A DNA stretch of 64,000 nucleotides from Dendrophyllia cribrosa (taxonomy: Eukaryota > Cnidaria > Anthozoa > Scleractinia > Dendrophylliidae). The stretch's first letter is position 1; each line of letters starts with the position of its first letter. The notes under the pieces were generated by a model. That model saw nothing but the letters and a program-made list of their open reading frames with translations. It did no database searches and was not told the origin of the DNA. This document shows positions 30,894 through 42,800 of the stretch, piece by piece. The stretch lies in NCBI GenBank assembly GCA_024195265.1, contig JAJLRJ010000011.1, positions 25,403,792 through 25,467,791 on the forward strand. The letters are read 5' to 3'. The position numbers and the translations under genes were made by a program.

Positions 30894-33800
30894 CCGCGCT
30901 TTGCTCCAGTTGCAGGTTTTCCCGCGCTTTTCAGCTGTCTTTGCACCAAAGGGCTCCATGTCAGTTCTAAAGAGAAATCGGATCAAGGCAATCTAACCTT
31001 GCACATTACTTTGTTAAATTTTCAACACAATCTTGCTAAATACTCACTTCCAGTAATCTTTGTCCAACTTTAAGCCTGCCATCTTTAAACGCCGCTCCTC
31101 CTTCATTCACTTTGGACACGAATATTCCTTCGTCAGTCTTGTCTAGCGGATTTCCCGGATGTCCTTTGGCACCGCCCCTTATACTAATACCCAGTCTTTC
31201 TCCTGGACCTTTATGCAAATAAACCTCCTGTAGAAAATAATTAAAACGGCCGAGCTCAACAAATTTGACGAAGTCATAAAAAGAATGCTTGTACCATTCT
31301 GCAAAGAATGTTCTTTGACAAATAAGTGTACCTCAAGGTGGCGCCAAATACGTTTTATTTGCGGTTTTCGGCGTCTATTTATCAAAAACATAAAACTTTT
31401 ACAATAAAAGAAGCCGCTCGGTTGATCCAACAAAGTAGTTTTGCATTATGACTCCAGAAATTCAAAAGGAACACTGACGCACCGGAAACAAAACTCCCGA
31501 ATCTTTGTTCTAACGCAGACAACGCTAGCGCCATTCATAAATAGTTCGTGGGAACTAAAAACAAACAAGAATGGAACAAGTTTATTATAAAAAATCGTTG
31601 GTTTACCATGTTCATCACCGCTGTTTGTGTTTTATTTTAAATCAAGAATAGAACAAATTGCACGAAAAGACTGTACGCGTAATCCCAGTAGATTAAAACG
31701 CCGACAAGGCTCTCGATTAAAAAACAATGGCTACAAGCCTATCCCAGATCACTTAGCTCCAACTGAAAAGTGAACAATTCAGCAAAAAGCGTTGTAAATA
31801 AACATTGGCTTGCTCGAGCGAAATACGCAGAGACAAAGTTCTTTCTCGTGGAGCTTCTTTGAAAGAACTTCGCGGGGCGAACTAATAAACCTTTCGTGTT
31901 TTGTCAATCGATTGTCAACGTGTTAAAATATACCACCGCCCAAGATTTTTACTGTACTTCACCAGAATTGCAGCCAAGGCGAGGTTAAACAGATGTCCAC
32001 TTTAAAAGTTCATAAAACAGCGGTAGCCTTTGTGGGATTAGTTCGTATTGATAAATACCGACGAGGCCAGTATATTTTTTCATGCTTGTCGTTAAAAGTG
32101 TTAGGAAGCGTTCGATTGACCGTACTCCGGAATGAGAATAAACGGAAAAAGTTTTTGACAATTGTTTGTTCAGGCACATTTGCAGTATAAATCTGTCAAA
32201 ACATACTTATGAAACGATAATAAGGAAAATTTAGTTTTCCAGTGTCTCCAAAATCTCTATATGAACGGTCTTTTGTGACCATTCTCTGTATTCGTATTCC
32301 GGAATACGGTCAATCAAACGCGCATTAAAAAAAGCACACGGAAACGTAAGGAATGATTTTCACTGAATGATTAAACTCTACGTCAGGAAATTGCCAATTA
32401 ACAAGGCCAAGTTGTTTTGCACTTTCGTTCGCCAGTTTTGTACAATACTGATTATTACATGAGACAATCAATGGATCATCAGATAATCATTAATTGAATT
32501 TAAAACTGTTATTTATTTACTTTTCAGATAAATATCGCTCAAAATAAAACTTTAACCGCGAGGTACCTAGCCTTGAAGATGATATTTTTCTATCTTAAGA
32601 GAGTTTGACTAATTTGCCTCCAAACAAGTTTAAATTTGTATCAAACAAGATATAAACACGCTTCAATAAACAATAACTTTACTTAATAACAAACAGGGCA
32701 CATTCCTCGGTCCAAATTCAACAAAAGACAAGTTTCTTTGTAAAATGTGTTTTTTTTTTAATGTCCGGTTTATCCATAAAATAGGACAAAAATAAGTTAA
32801 AAACGAGACAACGAGTTTTACTAACCTGAAGACCTTTGGGAGGCGGATCATGACGAACAAGAAGTTTTATGAGCGAAACGTTTGCTATTAGCGCGGCTAC
32901 CGCTTCTTGATGCGTTGCATTTCTCATGTCTTTTCCATTTACCTGCGAAAAAAAAAAAAACAGTTAGAACTATTTTGTATGTTAAACAGCAGCATTAGAA
33001 TGCACTGCTCTTTAGCTTTCCTTTCAATGGTGACACTTAGGATTTCATCCACAGACTCAAAAGTTAGAATCGCCTTGTACAGCATAATAAACGGTACAAC
33101 AGAAACGTACTGCTCAATAGCTTTCATTTGAATGGCTACACTGCAGGATTTCATCCACCGACTCAAAAGTTAAATCTACCTTATACAGCATAATAGACAG
33201 CACCATAGAAAAGTACTACTAAATATCTTTCATTTGAATTTTCACACTTTAGGATTTTATCCACAGACTCAAAAGTTAGAGCCACCTTATACAGCATAAT
33301 AAACAGCACCACAAGAAAGTACTGCTCAATAGCTTTCATTTGAATTGTCAGACTTCAGGATTTCATCCACAGACTCAAAAGTTAAAGCCACCTTGTATAG
33401 CATAACAAACAGTACCACGGGAAAGTGAATTTCAATCGTCAGACTTAGAATTCCATGCACAGGCCCAAAAGTTAAACCACTTTGTACAAAGCGAGGTTTG
33501 ACTTTAAAAAAAAGGGCGCATTTCACTCTCTGACCAATTCCGACGTTATCTATCAGTAAAACAGGCGCTACACTGCTGGAGGACAACAAGAACAAATGAT
33601 ATTTTTTGCCAGTCATGCAATTTGTCGTGCACATTACAAATCGACCTGGATTGCACAATATTTCCCCGCATGTGAAAATACTCCGAGATTTTGAGATTTG
33701 ACCAAATCTGAGCGTTTTTTCATACAATCTTAGAAATTTTACGCAGAAGGGCCCGGAATGGACAAGATAAATATACATACTGCGATTTTTTGACCAAGAT

Positions 33801-36800
33801 GTAATTTATGTTATCTTCAAAACAAAGGTAAACACGAAATTATCGCCTACAAAAACGTTCAATTTCTCGGTAATCAATACAAGAGACTTTCAAGATTTCA
33901 GTAAAAGATACTTAAATGTAAGATTACAGCTCATGCACATGAGTTTTCATACTTTTCGATAATATATTTGACACGATCAACTGTTCGTTTATATGCTTAA
34001 AAGCTGACTTGCGATTCCCGATCTCTGATTTACTAGTCTAAACCAAAATTAACCACTTATCTGCAAGGATTTTCAAAGCGCAAAATTCGATTAGATGATT
34101 TTGTTAAAAGTTCAACGCGAGAGAGACAAAGCAAACAGTACTACAGTACAGAACTGGTCGAAAGCTCTCATTTGAAAGTCGCCCAAGAGTTAAAATTTAA
34201 AACCACATTTCAAAACTGAAGGTTTGGTTCTTAGAAGAAAATTCTTTGAAAATGAAATTTAAAAATACCTTTTTGCGAAGAGACGCGGCACACGGCCAAC
34301 TCCTAACTATATCAACACCAATCATTTCCCTTTCCGAAGTTTTCGCTTATGCTTCCTGCACTAAACTGCTCTCTAAGACCGTTCACAATGCCCTACATAA
34401 GCGTTCCATTCAATTGCTTTGACAACCCGAACGTAACGAATGCAAACAGACAGCCAATAACAGCAAATTCCTAGAGGATTACACTTCCACTTTCAACCTA
34501 TTTTTGCCATGACGCGAACAGTGTTAATGGCCCCGATGGGGGTAATTTAGCGAGATAAAATTCAACTTATAGACATTTCTGAGCGACTTTGCGACTTTGA
34601 CGGCCCGACAAGACTGTCCTCTTATAATAGCGGGCGACACGGAGTGTATTTGCCGAAGTACTCAAAACTAAAGGAATGAAAAGAAAGACGCTTTTACGAG
34701 ACGGCTGTATAGCCAAGTGTCGGCGCCTTTGACAAAAACTCGTGCTTAAGTATCGTTCAAAAGGTTTACCCGGCCTGTGAATATAACCGCCTTTCGACTC
34801 CTTATCAACGACAGAATGTCACATAAGCAGGCCACAAAAAGGACAGACTGTCTAAAATTGAACACGAAACATTTAAAGCTTACGATTTTCCAAAAATAGT
34901 TAAAACAATAGCAGCTTCGAATATTAATAATATTAATTTAAGATATTCTTCGCTCTTTTAACCTCAACAGTCATCCTGAAATCATGCAATGTGGGGTTCC
35001 AACTGTTGAGTCAGTTGCTAAATTACTATAAATTAAAATTGTAGTACTATGCCATAGCAGTTAAGTAACAATGCGTGTAAGAACTAGGCAATGCTTTATT
35101 GTTCCGCGGCATTTCGCTTTCCCCAAATATGATTGTTTAGGTTTTTCTTACTAAGAATACATCAACCTATGGATATAAAAACACGCTTTTTAAATAAAAT
35201 GTACTGGAACTTTATTTTAAAGTGATGTTTCTTTTGTGCTACAAGATTTCATCCAATAGTGAAACTCCAAAACAATGACCAAGAAAGGCTTCTAATTTTA
35301 CATGTTTCCCACATATAATTTTGGTTGCATTGAAACTCAGAATAGTTTTCACTAAAAGGGAACCAATTAGTAAACTAGAAAGAAAGAAATGAACTACCTG
35401 GTTACGTGATGGTAGATTTTCACGTTTCAGCCGATGAGGTGGACGGTTTCAACAATATCACAATTAATACCTTTCTGCAATTCTTGCCGTTAGGTTACCT
35501 ACTACTGTACAAGGTGGTTCTAACTTTTGAGTCTGTGGATGAAATCCTAAAATGTGACTATTCAAATGAAAGCTATTGAGCAGTACTTTCCTGTGGTACT
35601 GTTTATTATGCTGTACAAGGTGGTTCAAACTTTTGAGTCTGTGGATGAAATCCTAAAGTGTGACCATTCAAATGAAAGCTATTGAGCAGTACTTTCCTGT
35701 GGTACTGTTTATTATGCTGTACAAGGTGGTTCTAACTTTTGAGTCTGTGGATGAAATCCCAAAGTGCGACTATTCAAATGAAAGCTATTGAGCAGTACTT
35801 TCCAGTGGTACTGTTTATTATGCTGTACAAGGTGGTTCTAACTTTTGAGTCTGTGGATGAAATCCTAAAGTGCGACTATTCAAATGAAAGCTATTGAGCA
35901 GTACTTTCCAGTGGTACTGTTTATTATGCTGTACAAGGTGGTTCTAACTTTTGAGTCTGTAAGTGAAACCCAAAAGTGTGACCATTCAAATGAAAGCGCT
36001 TAAGTATTACATTCTGATGGTGCTGCTTAATTCTCGAAATTCTGTAAAATGAAATTTGGGATTCTTTTCTCTGTTTGGGAGAGTGAAAAGAGTAACGATT
36101 ATTTAGTTCTTACCATTAACATTCTATCACCAACTCGCAGATGCGTCGTCGCCGCAACTCCAGTAGAAACAATCTAAAGAAATAAATGTAAAAAAAATAT
36201 CCTCTCTCTCATAAGGTACCGGAGATAATAAAACAAACAAATATTAGAAAGAAATGTTACATATAGAACCAAAACAAATTAAGAACACCATCTGCCGTGG
36301 GAGAAGACCAGTCGACTATTTAAAGGGGCTAGGTCGAAATTTTTGGTGTTACTTTTAAAAAGCCTCAAAGACATACCTATATCATAGAAACCCCAAAATA
36401 ATGGTCTAGTTTTGTTTAAAATTAATATACTAATGTTCTAAGAGTAAATTTAAGTGTCTTGGGCTGCAGATGGCCAGATGGCCAGGATGGAAATGGATTG
36501 CATCTTGAAAAAATTGGGCTAATATTTTTCAAGTTTATCAGCTTTTGTCTTGCAAAACCGGCTAAAACTCAAATTATGGTTGATTATCTCTAAAAATTCA
36601 GTTCGAAAATTTGTGTATGACCAAAGTACTTTGTTTTAATTTGGAGCAGCTGCGACTCAAAAACGTCAAAATCCTTAAAGTGCTTATGAAATTAAATTTT
36701 CGACCCGTTTCTTATACTAAAAGCTGAATTGAAGTCCATGTTCCACTGATCATAATTTTCCAATTTAGGTTATGGTCAAGCAACGAAAACTATTTTTTTT

Positions 36801-39800
36801 TTGGACATTCAAAGTTGGTCAAAAAAAATGAACTTTTCGTGTCCTGGGGCCTGGAACTAGTAAAAAAAGAAACTTAGAATGCACGATCACTGCAACAAAC
36901 CGTTGAGAATGGCCGGATCTGGGTTTCCAGACCTTAATTAGTATTAATACTTGAAGTGAAACAAAAAAAAGGCAAACTGATCCTTACGACAGAAAAACAG
37001 AAGCAGAAGCAAATAAACACTTTTTAAGCTATATTTTAGCAGTTTTGCTCAGTTGGAAATGTCCCCCGACGATGAATTTTGACTACCATGTTGACTACGA
37101 AGGTCTGCACAACTGTTGACGTCACAAGTCCTAATTTGCATATTTTGGCCGCGCGCTGGTTGTCCCATATTTTTGGCTCAAATGGGCCAACTTTGAGGTA
37201 AGAAAAAAAAAATTGATAGCGCGTTTGACCATAACTTATATTGGAAAATTATGAATCCGTGGAACATGGACTTCAATTTTTTAGTATAAAAAACGGGTCG
37301 CAAATTTCATTTTATAGGCACTTTAACAAGGGTGGCAAAGAAGTTCAACTCAGATCTACTGTGAAACGACTCCAGCTAACGATCAGAACGGGTCTTGAAC
37401 ACGGGACCGCTGGATATCAAATCCGGCGCCTTGACCGCTCGATCACGCTGCTTCCTCTGAAGAGGAGACTTTCCTAACGGTTCCCTAGTGTATGGTGATT
37501 CTGCATTTTGTAGCTACTTACAATCAAACCTCTATTAAGAATTAAATCGCTCCCCATATTAACTGTAAACCTGACCTCTTTTAAGCGGTCACATCTATTA
37601 AGCGGTCAGTTGGCTATTCCCCAGGATGACCACTTAAGGCTGGTTTTCACTAGCGCATAAGCACAAGCATAAGCATAAGACTATTCGGCCGAAAAGCAAG
37701 TGAGAACGCCAGAACATAAGCATAAAGACATACGCAAGCGCAGTATGAACGAAATTCTCGATACCAGCTTTCCTCGGCTGTGAGATCCGAATCAAAGATG
37801 GCGGATGATTTGGTTGACTGCCTTGTGCTTATGCTTGTGCTTATTTCATCCCCGTTCTCACTTGACATAAATGTGACACAAGCATAGCTACGTGTTCGTT
37901 CTTCTTGTGCTTATGCTATGCTTTTCGGCCGATTATGCTTATGCTTATGCTTGTGCTTATGCGCTAGTGAAAACCAGCCTTTAAAGGGGCATTGTCACGC
38001 ATATTTTGCGGTGTTTTTGTCAAAATACACTAAATATATGACAAAGTACCTTTGCTCAAACAAAAAATTACTTTTAGAACACCAAGAAGATAATATCAAG
38101 TGATTTCTTCAAGGAAGAACAAACCATAATAAGTTTTTCTGCGATTTTTCCACGACTCTTGGGAGGAACTTGAAAAAAATGGCCAATTTTTTCAAGTTGC
38201 AATCCATTTCCATCCTGCCATCCGCAGCCAAAGATAAGAAATACTAGTTTCTTTGCACTGGTAGAGTATTTGTTAACAAAACTGGACCATTATTTTAAGG
38301 TTTCCATTGAAACAAATATGTTTTTTGGCTTTTCAAAGTGATACTAAAAATAGGTGATACTAAAGATAGGTCCCTTGGAGAGGTTTGAATGTACAGTGTA
38401 CTTACTTAGGGTTCTGCATTACTACGCTTTGTGATTGGCTAAAAAATCTCGCGCACTTTCTCAACCGATCATAAAATAAAACAAAAACCAATCGCGATTT
38501 ACTCGCACGCGTTTCCCGGGCTTGGCGGCGGCTGCATGTATTTCCTTCGAGTTCTGATTGGTTCATTGGATTGTCTACGTTTCTTGTGATTTGCCAGAGG
38601 GATAACTTATTTGAAAACCGCTCTACAACTCTTCAGTCCCAACACTCACTTTAGAGATAAATATTCCTGGTTCATCCATGCCAAAGGGGTGACTAGCATG
38701 ATCTGATCCTCCAACAATGCTAAACCCTAACGGACTGCCGCCTTTCTTTAAAACAATTTCCTGCAAAATAAAACAAGAAAGCTTTATGGTACTGTCTACT
38801 ATGCTGAACCAGATGGATAAAATCCTAAAGTGTAACCATTCAAATGAAAGCTATTGAGCAGTACTTTACTGTGTTAAGTGATTCTAACTTTTTTATTATG
38901 CTGTACAAGGTGGTTCAAACTTTTAAGTCTGTGGATGAAATCCTACAGATTAACCATTCAAATGAAAGCTATTGAGTGGTACTTTCTTGTGGAACTGTTT
39001 ATTATGATGGACAAATTTGTTGTAACGTATACTTAGAAGTCTATGGATGAAATTCTATGCTGTACAAGGTGGTTCTAACTTTTGAGTCTGTGGATGAAAA
39101 CTAAAGTGTGACCCAGTTCAAATGAGAGCTATTGACCAGTACTTTTCTGTTGTACTGTTTATTATGCTGTACAGGGTGGTTCTAACTTTTCAGTCTGTGG
39201 ACGAAATCCTAAAGTGTGACCATTCAAATGAAAGCCATTTTGAGCAGTACAGTACTTTCGTCTGGTACTATTCATTACGCTGTGTAAAGTGGTTCTAACT
39301 TTTGTGCCTGTGGAACGGGTTAAAAATACTAAGCGTTGCCACTCTTGAGAGCGAACTAACCTCAATGTCCAATTCTTTTGTTCCGTTCGTATCCTCGTGG
39401 TTTACTGTGGACTTCTCTGGTGAGACATGGTTCATTTCGGGCTATGGAAGAAAGGATGCATCAAAAGGATCAGCATTCGGACATTTTTTGCATTTTCTTC
39501 AACTGCTGCAATTCACATTCAGAGCGTACTGGTGACAATACTGCATAAAAATAGGTACGCAAAGACATACTTGTGCGACTTCAAACCACACCTTCTATTT
39601 TGATGATCAATGGCATCCTTACCGCCCGCCTTGATTAGCACTTTGCTATTTGCGGGCGGTAGTAATGTGAACAATGAAGTTGAAGATGAGCGTTGAAAGT
39701 TGAAGTTGATGGATAGGTGATTGATAGATAATCTACTGAATACAGGCAATTGTGGCCTATTGATTGCTTATTGGCGTCACCGATTAGCGTATTAGCGTAT

Positions 39801-42800
39801 TTACTTGAATAAGCATCAGCTGTTAAATAAATGCTCCCCAAGCGTTTAATTAAGAGAGGACGTTTCTTTGGAACAGTCCAATACAATAAATAATGTGGTT
39901 ATGGGAACAGTCTAGTACAATAAACAATGTGGTAACATTGATTTGCGTTTAGCTTCAAATCGTTCCTGGTTCTAAACACACAACTGATTTGCTACTTTGT
40001 TATTTAACTAATAGAAGCATCTGTCATAGAAATAGAATATTGCCTTTCAATTCCAAATATAACACCCGGTAAATTAACACTCATTTTGAATAAGCACCCC
40101 TTTACCCCTACGGTAACACACACACACGCACAAGTTAAAGAATACAGTTAACTCTCTTAAACTAGACACCCCTGTAAGGTGGACACCTCTCCAAGGCGGA
40201 CATCACTGATTAACTGGTTCTGGCCGAATTTCACTTGTTTGTCTGTTACGAAACTCTTTGTAAGGCGGAGACTTTTTTAAGGGCCTGGCTAAACTAGGAA
40301 ATATTGTCACGGAAACATTGTTTATTCTTATATGGCTAAACTGGAAAACATTCATTTGTTTCGGAAGCATTATTTGAGCCGGGAAGCAAGAATGCTCATG
40401 ACTTGATTCAATAACATTTTCTTGCGTCCGCGCGGCTAAACTAGGCAACATCTGCTTCTGAAACAATGTTTCCGCAAGGATGCTTCCTAACTTAGCCAAT
40501 CCCAAAGGCGGACACCTCTCTAAGGTAGTCATCAGTGGTTGGCTGGTTCTTGTTGAATTTCACTTGTTTGTCTGTAACTAAAATCTCTATAAATATAAGG
40601 CGGACACCTCTCTAAGGCCCACATCAGTGGTTGGTTGGTTTTGGCCAAATTTCACTGTTTGTCTGTTTCTAAACTCTTTATAAGGCGGACACCTCTCTAA
40701 GGTGGACATCAGTGATTGGCTGATTCCCAGCCGAATTTAAGTCGTTTGTCTGCAACTAAAATCTCTCTAAGGCGGACCACTCTCTAAGGCGGATAGCTAG
40801 AGGTGGTCCGGTGGGTGTCCAACTTTGAATGAGTTCACTGTAGTCCTATAGGCGAATCTTTGTTTACAATAATTGCCTCATTAGCACATGCAACTCATTC
40901 TCTAATCGAACTACAACAAAATTAATCCTGAATATTGAAAGAGCATAACACAATAAGCTTTCTCTGGAAATGTGAGCTCAATATACTAGATCCTTGTGCA
41001 ATGCTGTTTTGTAAACTCGATATTTTTTAAAGTATGAGCGGCTCATTAGCGATTTTCCAGCCCAGCAAGTTTGCATCTTTTGATAGCTGATATTTCCAAG
41101 TTTAACAAGTTCCGGCTTTCGACTTTTGAAGCCAATGTTGTAGTTCAATTTTATCCTTGGTTCGATTTTCATGTCCCTTTGTTTTATATTCGTTATCATC
41201 TATTGACATGGAAAATAACAAAGGAACATGAAAATTGAACCAAGTATAAAATTGAACTACAACATCAATTTGTATTTAGCACTATGCCTTCTCTGCGTAA
41301 ATTCGTATGCTAATGCACAAAACGTAAACAATGATGTCAGCAAAGACTCGCCTACCGTATTTACTCGAAAGAGCGCCTCCCCCGAATAGGCGCCGCATTG
41401 AAGAGCAAGATTATTTAAGAGCGCCGCCCTCGAATAAGCGCCGTAATCGGACACATCATCTCCAATGGCCACTGACAGAGACGTAACATTCGCAATACCA
41501 TTACTGTCATATGGATTACCTCGGTTATAGTATCACACCGATAGGATAGTTTCTAAAAAGGTTGGAAATAAAAGAGCGCCGCCCTCGAATAAGCGCCGCA
41601 TCTGAAATCGAAAACAAAAATTCAAAGAGCGCTCTTTCGAGAAAATACGGTATAGTTTTGAGCTGAAGGGATCCTACCTTGACCCCTATCCTCTTGTTAA
41701 GTACGGTCTGATCCTGCAGTTTGGATAGCGGCAGCATTCTCTTGTTGATCACCTTTTCTCGAACAACGACTAACGTGACGTAAGAGAGCCCACCTGTTAA
41801 CATGCCCACCGCGTCCTCGTGTCTCGCGATTTTCATGTCTTTACCATTAATCTGAAACAGTCGAAGTCGACGCCTTATTATGTGGTGCAGTATTCGTGAA
41901 ACACGAGTGGAAAGCAAAAGGACTGTACCTACATTGTAAGAAAGTACCCTTGGGGAAGAGGGCGGGGAGTCCCGCTATGGGGAAGGGACATTTTGCTTAT
42001 TCCGCGGTTGTGTTTACCTTCATTTTATTCTTCAATTACTCACGTATTTTAGCTGCCCGAAAGTACAACCCGAAAGTACAACCCGAAAGTAGCGGCTACC
42101 CGAAAGTAGCGGCTACTCGAAAGTAGCGGCTACCCGAAAGTAGCGGCTACTCGAAAGTAGCGGCTACCCGAAAGTAGCGGCTACCCGAAAGTAACGGCTA
42201 CCCGAAAGTAGCGACTACCCGAAAGTAGCGGCTACCCGAAAGTAACGGCTACCCGAAAGTAGCGGCTACCCGAAAGTAGCGGCTACCCGAAAGTAACGGC
42301 TACCCGAAAGTAACGGCTACCCGAAAGTAGCGACTACCCGAAAGTAGCGGCTACCCGAAAGTAGCGGCTACCCGAAAGTAGCGGCTACCCGAAAGTAGCG
42401 ACTACCCGAAAGTAACGGCTACCCGAAAGTAACGGCTACCCGAAAGTAACGGCTACCCGAAAGTAGCGACTACCCGAAAGTAGCGGCTACCCGAAAGTAA
42501 CGGCTACCCGAAAGTAACGGCTACCCGAAAGTAACGGCTACCCGAAAGTAACGGCTACCCGAAAGTAGCGGCTACCCGAAAGTAACGGCTACCCGAAAGT
42601 AACGGCTACCCGAAAGTAACGGCTACCCGAAAGTAACGGCTACCCGAAAGTAGCGACTACCCGAAAGTAGCGGCTACCCGAAAGTAACGGCTACCCGAAA
42701 GTAACGGCTACCCGAAAGTAGCGACTACCCGAAAGTAGCGGCTACCCGAAAGTAGCGGCTACCCGAAAGCAGCGGCTACCCGAAAGTAACGGCTACCCAA

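Larger units (their letters stand above)
36349..38346. mobile_element. 2-kb element with about 170-bp inverted ends and nested insertions
   Basis: Left AAAAAGCCTCAAAGACATAC, CCCCAAAATAATGGTC, CAGGATGGAAATGGATTGCA. Right, inverted: TGCAATCCATTTCCATCCTG, GGACCATTATTTTAAGG, ATGTTTTTTGGCTTTTCAAA. Inside are a second inverted pair, a tRNA-like block and a hairpin MITE. No coding frame for a transposase. Confidence 0.82.

Noticed and set aside
30702..31073. ORFs with long Gly or Pro runs
   Set aside because: Translation of the C50 tract in all frames; the real exons here are on minus at 30437-30700 and 31048-31227.
33326..33778. Minus ORF of 150 codons, and similar frames with FPVVLFIMLYKVVLTFESVD
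   Set aside because: These are translations of the 106-bp repeat. The period is not a multiple of three, so frames do not continue across units.
41525..41917. Minus ORF of 130 codons read as a single gene
   Set aside because: Only 41678-41851 is conserved (PDZ2); the rest reads into the intron and an inverted-repeat element.
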